From NCBI GenBank assembly GCA_030833665.1, contig JAURGT010000007.1, positions 1-59,050 of the forward strand: a stretch of DNA of 59,050 nt, written 5' to 3'. Source of the stretch: Miltoncostaeales bacterium. Lineage in GTDB: Bacteria; Actinomycetota; Thermoleophilia; Miltoncostaeales; Miltoncostaeaceae. Under the pieces are notes generated by a model. That model searched no databases. It was not told the DNA's origin and saw only the letters and a list, made by a program, of their open reading frames with translations. Below are positions 32,643-41,163 of the stretch, piece by piece (position 1 is the first letter of the stretch; each line of letters opens with the position of its first letter). The translations under genes were made by a program, and so were the position numbers.

Positions 32643-33847
32643 TGCCCGGCGGCGGTCGGTTCCGCATCGGCGGGCTGTCGTTCTTCGGCACGCCCCTCGG
32701 CATCATCTTCTCGACTGTGCTGATCGACCTGATCGGCTTCGGCATCGTGATCCCGCTCGTGCCGCTCTATGCCGAGAAGTTCGGCGCGAGCGTGATCGAG
32801 ATCGGCCTGCTCACCGGCGTCTACGCCCTGATGCAGCTCATCTTCGCGCCGATCTGGGGCCGGGTGTCCGACCGCTACGGCCGACGCCCGGTGATCCTCG
32901 GCTCGCTCGTGGGGTCGTCGATCGCGTGGCTGCTCTTCGGGTTCGCCCCCGCCCTCTGGGTGCTGTTCCTCGCGCGCATCCTCGATGGCATCTCCGGGGC
33001 GTCATACGCCGCCGCCCAGGCCTACGTGGCAGACATCACCACCGATGAGGACCGGGTGCGCGGCATGGGGCTGGTGGGTGCGGCCTTCGGCCTCGGCTTC
33101 ATCATCGGGCCCGCCATCGGCGGGTTGTTCGCCGTCATCGACCCGCGGGCACCGTTCATCCTCGCCGCGGCGCTCGCCATGGCGAACTTCGCGGTGGCGC
33201 TGCGGCGCCTGCCCGAGTCGCGCGTTCCCGGATCCCACACGGGCGCACGGCAGTCGCGCTGGACCGCCCTGGTGCGGGCCGTGGGCTCGCGCGAGTACGG
33301 GCCGCTCATCTGGATCTCGTTCATCGGCGGACTGGGCTTCGTCGGCATGGAGTCGGTCTTCGCGCTCTTCGGCAATCGCCGCTTCGACTTCGGGCTCACG
33401 GAGACCGGCCTGGTGTTCATGTTCATCGGTATCGTCGCGGCCGTCGTGCAGGGCGGGCTGGCGTATCGCATCACCGCCCGGGTGGGTGAGTGGCCGGTGC
33501 TGCGCGCGGGGCTCTGGATCACCGCCGCGTCGCTGATCCTTCTTGGCTTCACCACCGAACTCTGGGCGCTGTTCCCGGTGCTGGCGCTGCTCGCGCTGGG
33601 TTCCGGCCTGGTGTTCCCCACGGTCAACGCGATCGTCTCGCAGCGCGCCCCGGATTCGGACCAGGGCGGCATCCTCGGGGTGCTGGCCTCGGCGGGGGGG
33701 CTCGCGCGCCTCATCGCCCCCATCGCCGCCACCGCGATGTTCCAGGCCGTGGGGGTGTCGTCGCCCCTCGTGATCGGCGGCCTGCTGTTCGTGGTGTGCG
33801 GGGTGATCGCCGCCATGCCCATGGCACGGCGCCCGGCCGTCGCCTAG
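32642..33847 (+). CDS. MFS transporter, TetA-like
   Basis: 401 aa, twelve membrane helices. 'LIDLIGFGIVIPLVPLYAEK' is the typical TetA/DHA1 helix 1. 'GRVSDRYGRRPVILGSLVGS' is the loop 2-3 motif A (G-x-x-x-D-R-x-G-R-R) and 'YVADITTDEDRVRGMGLVGA' with 'FGLGFIIGPAIGG' is motif C. This marks a proton-driven exporter of the drug:H+ antiporter-1 group. The substrate is unknown. The ATG overlaps the ctaB stop (TGATG), so it is in the ctaB operon. A link to oxidase assembly, for example copper (CcoA-like) or heme precursor handling, is possible but not shown by the sequence. Confidence 0.85.
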   Translation: MPGGGRFRIGGLSFFGTPLGIIFSTVLIDLIGFGIVIPLVPLYAEKFGASVIEIGLLTGVYALMQLIFAPIWGRVSDRYGRRPVILGSLVGSSIAWLLFGFAPALWVLFLARILDGISGASYAAAQAYVADITTDEDRVRGMGLVGAAFGLGFIIGPAIGGLFAVIDPRAPFILAAALAMANFAVALRRLPESRVPGSHTGARQSRWTALVRAVGSREYGPLIWISFIGGLGFVGMESVFALFGNRRFDFGLTETGLVFMFIGIVAAVVQGGLAYRITARVGEWPVLRAGLWITAASLILLGFTTELWALFPVLALLALGSGLVFPTVNAIVSQRAPDSDQGGILGVLASAGGLARLIAPIAATAMFQAVGVSSPLVIGGLLFVVCGVIAAMPMARRPAVA

Positions 33848-33947
33848 CGCCCTCGGTCGTTCGCCGGTCCCGCATCAGGGACACACGGACCCCCCAAGAC
33901 GGGTCTACTCGCGCTGATTCGGCCTGCGCGGGCGCCTTGTCCGCGAC

Positions 33948-33953
33948 TAGGGT
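33948..33953 (+). promoter_or_regulatory. Probable -10 box TAGGGT (leaderless)
   Basis: TAGGGT lies 8 nt before the GTG of ctaC at 33962. The 114-nt gap has no ribosome-binding site, so the oxidase operon probably starts here. Confidence 0.45.
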
Positions 33954-33961
33954 TCTCACCC

Positions 33962-34945
33962 GTGTACAAGAACGTCCCGATCATTCCCCTTGCCGTCATC
34001 GGCATCGTCGTCGCGGCGATCACGGCGGGGCAGGCCCTGCTGATCGACTGGCTCCCGCCGGCCGACAGCGTGGAGGCCGGCCGCACCTTCACCCTGCTGT
34101 GGTTCCTCTTCTGGTGCAGCGTGTTCTTCTTCGTCATCGTCACCTCGGTGCTCATCTACGCGGTGTGGAAGTGGCGCGCGAAGGACGACGACCTCGAGGA
34201 CGGCCCCCCGACCCACGGCAACACCACCCTCGAGGTCGTGTGGACGGTCATCCCGTCGCTGCTCCTGATCGTGGTCGCCGTGTACGGCTACATCGTGCTC
34301 GAGCGCAACGAGGCCGTGGCCGCGGACCGCGTGGAGATCGATGTCTACGCGCAGCAGTTCATGTGGACCTACGGCTACCCGGACACCGGCATCGAGAGCG
34401 GCGACCTCGTGCTTCCCGTCAACACCCAGGCCCAGCTCAACCTCCGCGCCCGCGACGTGATCCACGACTTCTGGGTGCCGGAGTTCGGCATCAAGGGTGA
34501 CGCCGTCCCCGGCATCACCCACACCATCTGGATCACCCCGAACAAGACCGGCACCTACCCCGTGGTGTGCGCCGAGCTCTGCGGCGTGGGCCACAGCGTC
34601 ATGCGCTCACAGGTGAAGGTCGTCACGGAGCCCGAGTACAAGGCGTGGCTCGCGAAGTCGTCGGCCAAGGTGAAGGCCACGGCCGCCGCCGGCGCCGCTG
34701 CGGCCAAGCTCGAGAGTGCTCCGGGCGACGTCGCCGCAGGCCAGACGGTGTTCGAGGCCAAGTGCGGCGGCTGCCACGCCGAGCTTGGCAAGAAGGCGGG
34801 CGTCGGTCCGGCCATCGTCGGAACGCAGCTGAGCACCGATGAGATCCGTACGCAGATCAAGAACGGCAAGGGCGCGATGCCCGGAGGGCTCGTGAGCGGT
34901 ACCGACCTCGCGGACGTCGTCGCCTTCGTCGAGTCCATCAAGTAA
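33962..34945 (+). CDS. ctaC: Cytochrome c oxidase subunit II with fused cytochrome c domain
   Basis: 327 aa. Three hydrophobic segments (about 5-25, 38-62, 88-112) precede the cupredoxin domain. CuA ligands are visible: His168 (VIHDFWVPEF), Cys203, Cys207, His211 and Met214 in 'VVCAELCGVGHSVM'. A linker rich in Ala and Lys leads to a C-terminal cytochrome c domain with heme site Cys268-Cys271-His272 (CGGCH) and a distal Met in 'GKGAMPGGLV'. The fusion is the caa3 type: soluble or lipoprotein cytochrome c can donate through this heme to CuA. 25 nt before ctaD. Confidence 0.95.
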   Translation: MYKNVPIIPLAVIGIVVAAITAGQALLIDWLPPADSVEAGRTFTLLWFLFWCSVFFFVIVTSVLIYAVWKWRAKDDDLEDGPPTHGNTTLEVVWTVIPSLLLIVVAVYGYIVLERNEAVAADRVEIDVYAQQFMWTYGYPDTGIESGDLVLPVNTQAQLNLRARDVIHDFWVPEFGIKGDAVPGITHTIWITPNKTGTYPVVCAELCGVGHSVMRSQVKVVTEPEYKAWLAKSSAKVKATAAAGAAAAKLESAPGDVAAGQTVFEAKCGGCHAELGKKAGVGPAIVGTQLSTDEIRTQIKNGKGAMPGGLVSGTDLADVVAFVESIK

Positions 34946-34969
34946 GCCCCGAGACCGAGCGAACCTGAC

Positions 34970-37714
34970 ATGGCTACTCACGCACCAGCTCCCGCACACG
35001 CTCCCGGTGGAGGCCACGCCCACCACGAGGACCCGCGGCCCGTCTCGTACTGGTGGATCCGCGCTGCCCTCGGCACGGTTGCCGGCGTGCTGTTCGCGTT
35101 CCTGCTCGTGTTCCTGCTGCGGGCGCTGTTCGGCTTCGAGCCCTTGTACGACGGCGGGGTGTATGGCGGCGTCGCCGGCCTGATCGGCGCCATCGGATTC
35201 CTCTGGGGCATCGGCTGCTTCGACTACTGGCTCGGCTGGGCGAAGGGCGCCGACATCTCGGAGGAGGACCACTCCTTCCACGGGGTGAGCAACTGGAAGC
35301 AGTACTTCCGCGTGAACACCGACCACAAGGTCATCGGGCTCCAGTACCTGGGCATGACGCTGTTCTTCATGCTCTGGGGCGGCCTCATGGCCCTGCTCAT
35401 CCGCACCGAGCTCGCCGCGCCAGGCCAGCAGATCGCGGACGGGGAGACCTACAACGGCTTCCTGAGCATGCACGCGACGCTCATGATCTTCGTGTTCGCC
35501 GTGCCGGTGTTCGGCGGCATCGCCAACTACGTGCTGCCGATCATGCTGGGCGCGAAGGACATGGCCTTCCCGCGCCTGAATGCCCTCTCATTCTGGTTCC
35601 TGCCCGTCGCCGGCTTCATGTTCCTCGCGAGCATGTTCACCGGCATGTTCGGCGCAGCGTGGACGGCCTACCCGCCGCTGGCCAGCCAGGGCACCATGGG
35701 CCAGACCCTGTTCGAGCTCGGCGTGCAGTTCGCGGGAGCGTCGTCAATCGCTACGGCGATCAACTTCCTCGCGACCATCGTCACCATGCGCGCCCCGGGC
35801 ATGACCATCTGGCGCATGCCGATCCTCGCGTGGGCCACTGGCGTCACCTCGGTGCTCGCCGTGTTCGCCACGCCGTTCATCGCCGGCTCGCAGTTCCTCA
35901 CGATGTTCGACCGCATCATGGGCACGAACTTCTTCGTGCCCGATCAGGGCGGCGACGTCATCATGTACCAGCATATTTTCTGGTTCTACTCGCATCCGGC
36001 CGTCTACATCATGCTCTTGCCGGGCTTCGGAATCATCAGCGAGGTCATCGCCACGTTCGCCCGCAAGCCGCTCTTCGGCTACCGCGCCATGGCGTTCTCG
36101 ATGGTGGCCATCGCGGTGCTCGGCTTCGGCGTGTGGGCCCACCACATGTTCGTGTCGGGCATGGCCGCCTGGCTCCGCGTGCCCATGATGATCACCACGA
36201 TCATCATCGCGGTGCCCACCGGCGTGAAGATGTGGTCGTGGCTCGCCACCCTCTGGCAGGGAAGGATCCACATCAAGACGCCCATGCTCTGGGCATTGGG
36301 CTTCCTCTTCACCTTCCTGATGGGCGGACTCTCGGGCGTGTTCCTCGGCATCGTGCCCGCCGACATCCAGATGTCGGACACCTACTTCGTCACCGCCCAC
36401 CTGCACTACGTGCTCTACGGCGGCAGCGTCTACACGATCTTCGCGGGGCTCTATTACTGGTTCCCGAAGATGACCGGGAAGATGTACAACGAGAAGCTCG
36501 GCCAGTGGCACTTCTGGCTGACGTTCATCGGCACCCAGCTCACGTTCTTCCCGATGCACTGGCAGGGCCTGCAGGGCATGCCGCGGCGCGTGGCCGACTA
36601 CGACCCCCGCTTCGAGACGGTGAACTCCATCGAGACCGTCGGTTCGTACATGCTCGGCATCGCGACCATCATCTTCTTCTACAACGTCATCGTGTCGTGG
36701 AAGTCGGGCCCCAAGGCGCCGTGGAATCCCTGGCGCGGCAAGACCCTCGAGTGGATGGTCTCCTCGCCGCCGCCGCTGTTCAACTTCGACGCCGTGCCCC
36801 AGGTGGTCGGCGGCCCGTACCAGTACGGCATCCCGGATGCGCGCCACGCCGTGGTGTTCGCGCCCGAGGAGTTCGGCGGCGAGCTCAAGGAGGACACCCG
36901 CTACCCCGTGATGGTGGTGGCGAACGAAACCCTCACCTCGCAGACGCTCATCGACGAGATCCGATCGCGCAACGCCGACGGCCTCTGGTCGTTCCAGTTC
37001 GTCGTCCCCGTGGGTGACGGCGACCGCGCCATCGCGGAGCGGCGCCTGGCGACCACCCTGGCCATCCTGGCCGAGGGCGGCGTGTCGGCCACCGGTCGCG
37101 TGGCCGAGGGCGACGTGGTGACCGTGGCAACCGAGGCCGCGACGGAGATCCAGCCGCACGAGCTGGTGATCGCCACGCTGCCGCTCAACGACAGCCAGTG
37201 GATGCGCACCGACTCGGTCGACAAGGTGCGCAAGGGCACCGGCGTGGCGCTGAGCCACGTGGTGGTGCCGGCGAACGACGCCCGTGCCCTGGCCGGCACC
37301 TCGACCCTGCCGCTGGTGATGGTCGTGGCCACCGAGGCAATCGGCGCCGAGGCGCTGGCCACGGTGGTGCGCGCACGCGCCGACGCCGAGCCCGCCCGCT
37401 TCACCGTGGTGGCTCCGCTCGACCTGCCCGACCCGCGCTGGGGTGCCGAGGCCAACGAGCGTCGTCGCGCTGCTGGCCAGGCCATGACGGCGACGATCAA
37501 CGCGCTGGTGAACACCGGCGTGGCCGTGGAGGGCGAGGTCATGGACGATGCCCCCTCGGTGGCGCTTCCCCTTGCGATCGAGGCCTACAGGCCGTCCCGC
37601 ATCATCGTCGCAGGCATCAACGGCGAGACCGCGGGCCTGCGCGAGGCCGCGGAGGCCGCTGCCGGCGACACCCCGGTGGAGGCCGTGAACCTCGGCGCGG
37701 CGGCGGGGGCCTAG
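34970..37714 (+). CDS. ctaD: Cytochrome c oxidase subunit I fused to two Usp-like domains
   Basis: 914 aa, far longer than the usual 530-600. Residues about 25-90 add two membrane helices ahead of the 12-helix core. Core ligands: His168 (heme a, SMHATLMIF), His342 with Tyr346 (FWFYSHPAVY, the cross-linked His-Tyr), His391-His392 (CuB) and His477/His479 (HLH; hemes a3 and a). The YSHPAVY form lacks the channel glutamate of A1-type oxidases and marks the A2 (YS) type. After about residue 640 come two similar soluble units (about 645-770, 'YPVMVVANETLTSQTLIDEI'; about 780-905, 'PLVMVVATEAIGAEALATVV') with the look of actinobacterial Usp-like nucleotide-binding domains, on the cytoplasmic side. 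Confidence 0.93.
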   Translation: MATHAPAPAHAPGGGHAHHEDPRPVSYWWIRAALGTVAGVLFAFLLVFLLRALFGFEPLYDGGVYGGVAGLIGAIGFLWGIGCFDYWLGWAKGADISEEDHSFHGVSNWKQYFRVNTDHKVIGLQYLGMTLFFMLWGGLMALLIRTELAAPGQQIADGETYNGFLSMHATLMIFVFAVPVFGGIANYVLPIMLGAKDMAFPRLNALSFWFLPVAGFMFLASMFTGMFGAAWTAYPPLASQGTMGQTLFELGVQFAGASSIATAINFLATIVTMRAPGMTIWRMPILAWATGVTSVLAVFATPFIAGSQFLTMFDRIMGTNFFVPDQGGDVIMYQHIFWFYSHPAVYIMLLPGFGIISEVIATFARKPLFGYRAMAFSMVAIAVLGFGVWAHHMFVSGMAAWLRVPMMITTIIIAVPTGVKMWSWLATLWQGRIHIKTPMLWALGFLFTFLMGGLSGVFLGIVPADIQMSDTYFVTAHLHYVLYGGSVYTIFAGLYYWFPKMTGKMYNEKLGQWHFWLTFIGTQLTFFPMHWQGLQGMPRRVADYDPRFETVNSIETVGSYMLGIATIIFFYNVIVSWKSGPKAPWNPWRGKTLEWMVSSPPPLFNFDAVPQVVGGPYQYGIPDARHAVVFAPEEFGGELKEDTRYPVMVVANETLTSQTLIDEIRSRNADGLWSFQFVVPVGDGDRAIAERRLATTLAILAEGGVSATGRVAEGDVVTVATEAATEIQPHELVIATLPLNDSQWMRTDSVDKVRKGTGVALSHVVVPANDARALAGTSTLPLVMVVATEAIGAEALATVVRARADAEPARFTVVAPLDLPDPRWGAEANERRRAAGQAMTATINALVNTGVAVEGEVMDDAPSVALPLAIEAYRPSRIIVAGINGETAGLREAAEAAAGDTPVEAVNLGAAAGA

Positions 37715-37717
37715 GAC

Positions 37718-38335
37718 ATGGCCACCACCGCAGGGCACGCGCCCGCCGACCAGCAGGCACCGCCGCAGCAGAAAGAGCACATGAACCCGTCGCTCCTCGC
37801 GATGCTGCTGTTCATCGGCTCCGAGGTGATGCTGTTCGCCTCGCTGTTCACCGCATACTTCTTCATCCGGTACGGCGTGGCCAACGAGACATGGCCGCCC
37901 CTCAAGCAGGACGGCGAGCCATTCGAGCTGCCGGTGCTCCTCACCGGCGTCAACACGCTGATCCTCATCAGCTCGTCATTCACCCTGTGGTGGGGCGAGA
38001 AGAGGCTTGCGGCCGGTGACAACAAGGGGCTCATCCGCGGCCTGTGGGTGACCATCCTCATGGGTGCGACGTTCCTGCTGATCCAGCTGAACGAGTACGC
38101 CCACCTGGGCTTCACGCCGCAGGACAAGGCGTTCAGCGGGGCGTTCTACACGCTCACCGGCTTCCACGGCGCGCACGTGCTCGTGGGGCTCATCGTGCTC
38201 AGCCTGTGCCTCCGGCGCGCGTACCGACACGACTTCTCGCACGCGTACCACACGCCGCTCACGGCCGGCTCGTACTACTGGCACTTCGTCGACATCGTCT
38301 GGGTGCTGCTGTTCTTCCTCGTCTACGTCATCTAG
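37718..38335 (+). CDS. ctaE: Cytochrome c oxidase subunit III
   Basis: 205 aa, five membrane helices, the short form usual in Actinomycetota and Firmicutes. 'LLFIGSEVMLFASLFTAYFF', 'LINTLILISSSFTLWW' (as VNTLILISSSFTLWWGEKR), 'GAFYTLTGFHGAHVLVGLIV' and 'YYWHFVDIVWVLLFFLVYVI' are family hallmarks, including the conserved Glu of helix II and the WHFVDxVW motif. It starts 3 nt after ctaD. It stabilises subunit I and proton uptake in the terminal oxidase. Confidence 0.94.
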   Translation: MATTAGHAPADQQAPPQQKEHMNPSLLAMLLFIGSEVMLFASLFTAYFFIRYGVANETWPPLKQDGEPFELPVLLTGVNTLILISSSFTLWWGEKRLAAGDNKGLIRGLWVTILMGATFLLIQLNEYAHLGFTPQDKAFSGAFYTLTGFHGAHVLVGLIVLSLCLRRAYRHDFSHAYHTPLTAGSYYWHFVDIVWVLLFFLVYVI

Positions 38336-38343
38336 GGACACCG

Positions 38344-38841
38344 TTGCGCTCACGTCTACTCGCATCGTCCGTCGCGCTGGCCCTCGCCGCGGGCGCGGTT
38401 GCGCTCTCCGGTTGCGGGGGCGCGGAGAACGCCCTGTCCACCGCCGACGTGGAGGCCGGGAAGACCAAGTTCGTGCAGCAGTGCGGCGGGTGTCACACGC
38501 TGAACGACGCCGGAACGAAGGGCGTGTCGGGGCCAAACCTGGACGACGCCTTCCGCTACCCGCGTCAGCAGGGCTTCCGTGAGACGGAGTTCTTCGGGGT
38601 GGTCAAGCGGTGGATCGCCATCGCGCCGCAGGCGCCGCGTCCGGGGTCGTATCCGGTGGCCATGCCGCAGAACCTCGTCACCGGCCAGGACGCCGTGGAC
38701 GTGTCGGCATACGTGGCCAAGTTCGCGGGCATCACGCCCGGCAGCGACGTGCGCGAGATCACGCCGGCCGTGAAGGGCACGCCGCCCCCGTCGGGCGACG
38801 GCCCCGCGACGCCGGCTGACGGAGGCGCCGAGGTCCCCTGA
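38344..38841 (+). CDS. Lipoprotein cytochrome c
   Basis: 165 aa from the TTG at 38344, 8 nt after ctaE, the only start that gives a full signal. 'RSRLLASSVALALAAGAVAL' ends in the lipobox LSGC, so the mature protein is lipid-anchored outside the membrane. The heme-binding motif 'QQCGGCHTLNDAG' (CxxCH) is followed by a methionine ligand candidate in 'GSYPVAMPQNLVTG'. A Pro/Gly-rich tail ends the protein. The position beside ctaCDE suggests it delivers electrons to the CuA/heme c subunit or is an extra oxidase subunit. Confidence 0.88.
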   Translation: MRSRLLASSVALALAAGAVALSGCGGAENALSTADVEAGKTKFVQQCGGCHTLNDAGTKGVSGPNLDDAFRYPRQQGFRETEFFGVVKRWIAIAPQAPRPGSYPVAMPQNLVTGQDAVDVSAYVAKFAGITPGSDVREITPAVKGTPPPSGDGPATPADGGAEVP

Positions 38842-39554
38842 TGAACCCGGACGGCGCGACCCTCGACGGCGCGCGCGTCCTCGTGACCGGTGCGTCGCGC
38901 GGCTACGGGGCCGCCATCGCCCGCGCGCTCTCGGCCCAAGGAGCCCATCTGGTGCTCACCGCCACGGATCCCGCGCATCTGGGTCGCATCGCCCAGCAGT
39001 GCGCGGATGACGGGAGCCCCTGCAACCTGGTGGCCCTCGACCTCGCCGACCCGGCCTCGATCGACGCCGCCGCGGATGAGGTGGCCCGCGCGGTGCCCCG
39101 GCTGGAGGGCGTGGTGATGAACGCCGGCGTGCTCGGCCCCATGGGCCCGCTCGACGCCGCCGACCCCGATGCCATCGCACGCGCGATCGACGTGGACTTC
39201 ACGGGGCAGGTGCGCCTTCTGCAGCGCCTCTCGCCGCTCATCGCAGATCGGGCGGGCGTGGTGCTGGTGACATCCGGCGCGGCGGGGCGTGCTGGCTACG
39301 GCGCGTATGCCCTGGGCAAGGCCGGGCTCCAGGCGCTTGGCCTGATGCTTCGCGAGGAGTGGGCACCCCGGGGTATCCGCGTGGTGTCGGTGAACCCCGG
39401 ACCGGTACGCACCGACATGCGCGCCGAGGCGCACCCCGGGGAGGACCCCGCCACCGTGCCGCCGCCCGCAGAGCGCGTGGCGCCGGTGATCGCGGTGCTC
39501 GAGGGGGCGGACCCGGGCCCCCTCGTGCAGGCATCGGAGTGGGGGCTCGCGTGA
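38841..39554 (+). CDS. Short-chain dehydrogenase/reductase
   Basis: 237 aa. 'RVLVTGASRGYGAAIARALS' is the TGxxxGxG NAD(P)-binding motif. 'GVVMNAGVLGPMGPL' is the NAG motif, and 'VVLVTSGAAGRAGYGAYALGKAGL' (parts VVLVTSGAAG and YGAYALGKAGL) holds Ser, Tyr and Lys of the active site. 'VVSVNPGPVRTDM' is the PGPVxT loop. The second-strand basic residue is missing (LTATDPAHL), so the cofactor preference is unclear. TGATG overlap with the cytochrome c gene and GTGA overlap with the dipeptidase gene place it firmly in the operon, but its substrate is unknown. Confidence 0.88.
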   Translation: MNPDGATLDGARVLVTGASRGYGAAIARALSAQGAHLVLTATDPAHLGRIAQQCADDGSPCNLVALDLADPASIDAAADEVARAVPRLEGVVMNAGVLGPMGPLDAADPDAIARAIDVDFTGQVRLLQRLSPLIADRAGVVLVTSGAAGRAGYGAYALGKAGLQALGLMLREEWAPRGIRVVSVNPGPVRTDMRAEAHPGEDPATVPPPAERVAPVIAVLEGADPGPLVQASEWGLA

Positions 39555-40258
39555 GCATCGCCGACCCGCGCATGAGCACCCCGATGCCCCGGCTGGTGCA
39601 GCCCTCCGGGTGGCGGGACATCCCCATCGATCCTGTGGACGAGCCGCTGGTGCCCGTCGCCGATCTCGGGCCGCGCATCACCGAGGACCCGCGCTACTTC
39701 GCGATGGGCCTGCCGGGCTCGCTGCCCGGCTGCTGGCTGCGCGAGGGCCTCGCCGATCGCCTGGTTCGCGCGGCCGACTCGCTGCCCGATGGCATGGCGC
39801 TGCTGGTGTGGGATGGCTGGAGGTCGATCGCCACGCAGTCGGCCCTGTTCGAGGCGTACGTCGAGGATCTCGCCCAGCAGTACCCGGACATGGCGCGCGC
39901 CGAGCTCGAGCAGGTGGCGCGCCCCTACGTGACCCCGCCGGACCCCGGTCACCACGCGCCGCCTCCGCACCTCACCGGGGGCGCGGTGGACCTCACGCTC
40001 GCCCTGGCCGACGGCACCGAGCTCGATCTCGGCACGGGCTTCGACGCCTTCGTGCCGGAGGCCGGCGCGGCGGCTCTGGAGGACATCGACCTGCCCGCCC
40101 GCGCGAACCGTCGCCTGCTGTTCCATGCGCTCACCGCGCAGGGGCTCACGGCGTACGTGGAGGAGTGGTGGCACTTCGACTTCGGCGACCAGTTCTGGGC
40201 CGCCGTCACGGGTGGCACGCCGCGCTACGGACCCGCCGCGGAGCCCCCGCGGGAATAG
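39551..40258 (+). CDS. VanX-like D-Ala-D-Ala dipeptidase
   Basis: 235 aa from the GTG at 39551. 'HLTGGAVDLTLAL' supplies the zinc ligands of the HxxGxAxD motif, and 'VEEWWHFDFGD' gives the catalytic Glu and third zinc ligand His. 'LLVWDGWRSIATQSALFEAY' matches the conserved helix with the substrate-binding Arg. These are features of peptidase family M15D (VanX/DdpX). No vanA or vanH ligase or dehydrogenase is near, so it is more likely a wall-peptide recycling or D-Ala-D-Ala scavenging enzyme than a resistance factor. No signal peptide: cytoplasmic. Confidence 0.88.
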   Translation: MSIADPRMSTPMPRLVQPSGWRDIPIDPVDEPLVPVADLGPRITEDPRYFAMGLPGSLPGCWLREGLADRLVRAADSLPDGMALLVWDGWRSIATQSALFEAYVEDLAQQYPDMARAELEQVARPYVTPPDPGHHAPPPHLTGGAVDLTLALADGTELDLGTGFDAFVPEAGAAALEDIDLPARANRRLLFHALTAQGLTAYVEEWWHFDFGDQFWAAVTGGTPRYGPAAEPPRE

Positions 40259-40261
40259 CAT
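40256..40261 (+). promoter_or_regulatory. Possible -10 box TAGCAT
   Basis: TAGCAT, overlapping the dipeptidase stop, lies 7 nt before the GTG at 40269. A second promoter for the downstream quinone/heme genes is possible, although a weak GGCAGG could also act as a ribosome-binding site. Confidence 0.35.
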
Positions 40262-40268
40262 CGGCAGG

Positions 40269-41159
40269 GTGACCAGCCACACGCCCACCGCGGGCCCCGC
40301 ATCGGGGCTCGCGATCGTCCCGGCCCTGCTGGGGCTGGTGCGCTTCCAGCACACGGTGTTCGCGCTGCCCTTCGCGTTCGCGGGCGCGCTCATGGCCACC
40401 AACGCGATGCCGCCGTGGTCGACGCTCGGATGGATCCTGCTGGCGATGGTGGGCGCCAGGTCGCTCGCGATGGCCCTGAACCGCCTCATCGACCGGCGCC
40501 TCGATGCCGCCAATCCCCGCACGGCGGGGCGCCACCTGCCGTCCGGCCGCCTCACCACCGGCCAGGTGTGGGCATTCGCCGCGGTCAGCCTCGCCGCGAT
40601 GCTCGGGGCAGTGAGCCAGCTGCCGGAGATCACCTGGTGGCTGTGGCCCGTGCCCGTCGCCCTGTTCGTGGCGTATCCGTACACCAAGCGCGTCACGTGG
40701 TCCTGCCACCTTGTGCTGGGGCTGTCGATCGGCATCGCCCCGATCGGCGGGTGGATCGCCGTCACCGGCGCGTTCGCGCTGTCCCCGGTGCTGCTCTGGA
40801 TCGCCGTAGCCGCGTGGATCGCCGGGTTTGACGTCATCTACGCCCTGCTGGACGTGGAGCACGACCGGCAGGCCCGCATCCGGTCGATCCCTGCCCGCTT
40901 CGGCGAGGCCGGTGCGCTGCGCATCGCGGCGGGGCTGCACCTGCTGGCGGTCGCCCTGCTGGTGCTCGCCGGCATCGCCGCGTCGGTCACCTGGCCGTAC
41001 TACGTGGGCGTGGCCGCCTGCGCGCTGATCCTCCTCTGGGAGCACGCCACGGTGCGCCCCGGGGATGAGGCCCGTATCCAGGCCGCCTTCGGCACCGCCA
41101 ATGGCGTGATGTCGCTGGTGTTCCTTGCCGGGGTGATCGGCGAGGTGGCCGTCGCCTGA
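40269..41159 (+). CDS. UbiA-family prenyltransferase (menaquinone pathway, MqnP-like)
   Basis: 296 aa. 'LVRFQHTVFALPFAFAGALM' opens the family. 'MALNRLIDRRLDAANPRTAG' contains the N-x-x-x-D-x-x-x-D prenyl diphosphate/Mg site, followed by 'RHLPSGRL'. 'AGFDVIYALLDVEHDRQARI' is the second Asp motif, and 'YPYTKRVTWSCHLVLGLSIG' lies between. Eight to nine membrane helices. The version of the first motif (NPRTAxRxLPSG) is that of futalosine-route MqnP and 4-hydroxybenzoate transferases, so it probably prenylates an aromatic ring for menaquinone. Clustered with oxidase and heme export genes, in line with a respiratory role. Confidence 0.85.
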   Translation: MTSHTPTAGPASGLAIVPALLGLVRFQHTVFALPFAFAGALMATNAMPPWSTLGWILLAMVGARSLAMALNRLIDRRLDAANPRTAGRHLPSGRLTTGQVWAFAAVSLAAMLGAVSQLPEITWWLWPVPVALFVAYPYTKRVTWSCHLVLGLSIGIAPIGGWIAVTGAFALSPVLLWIAVAAWIAGFDVIYALLDVEHDRQARIRSIPARFGEAGALRIAAGLHLLAVALLVLAGIAASVTWPYYVGVAACALILLWEHATVRPGDEARIQAAFGTANGVMSLVFLAGVIGEVAVA

Positions 41160-41163
41160 GGCC

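Noticed and set aside
39551-40258. Vancomycin resistance locus
   Set aside because: Only the VanX-like dipeptidase is present; no VanA/B-type ligase, VanH dehydrogenase or linked VanRS. The two-component pair at 49626-51631 is 9 kb away and not specifically VanRS-like.
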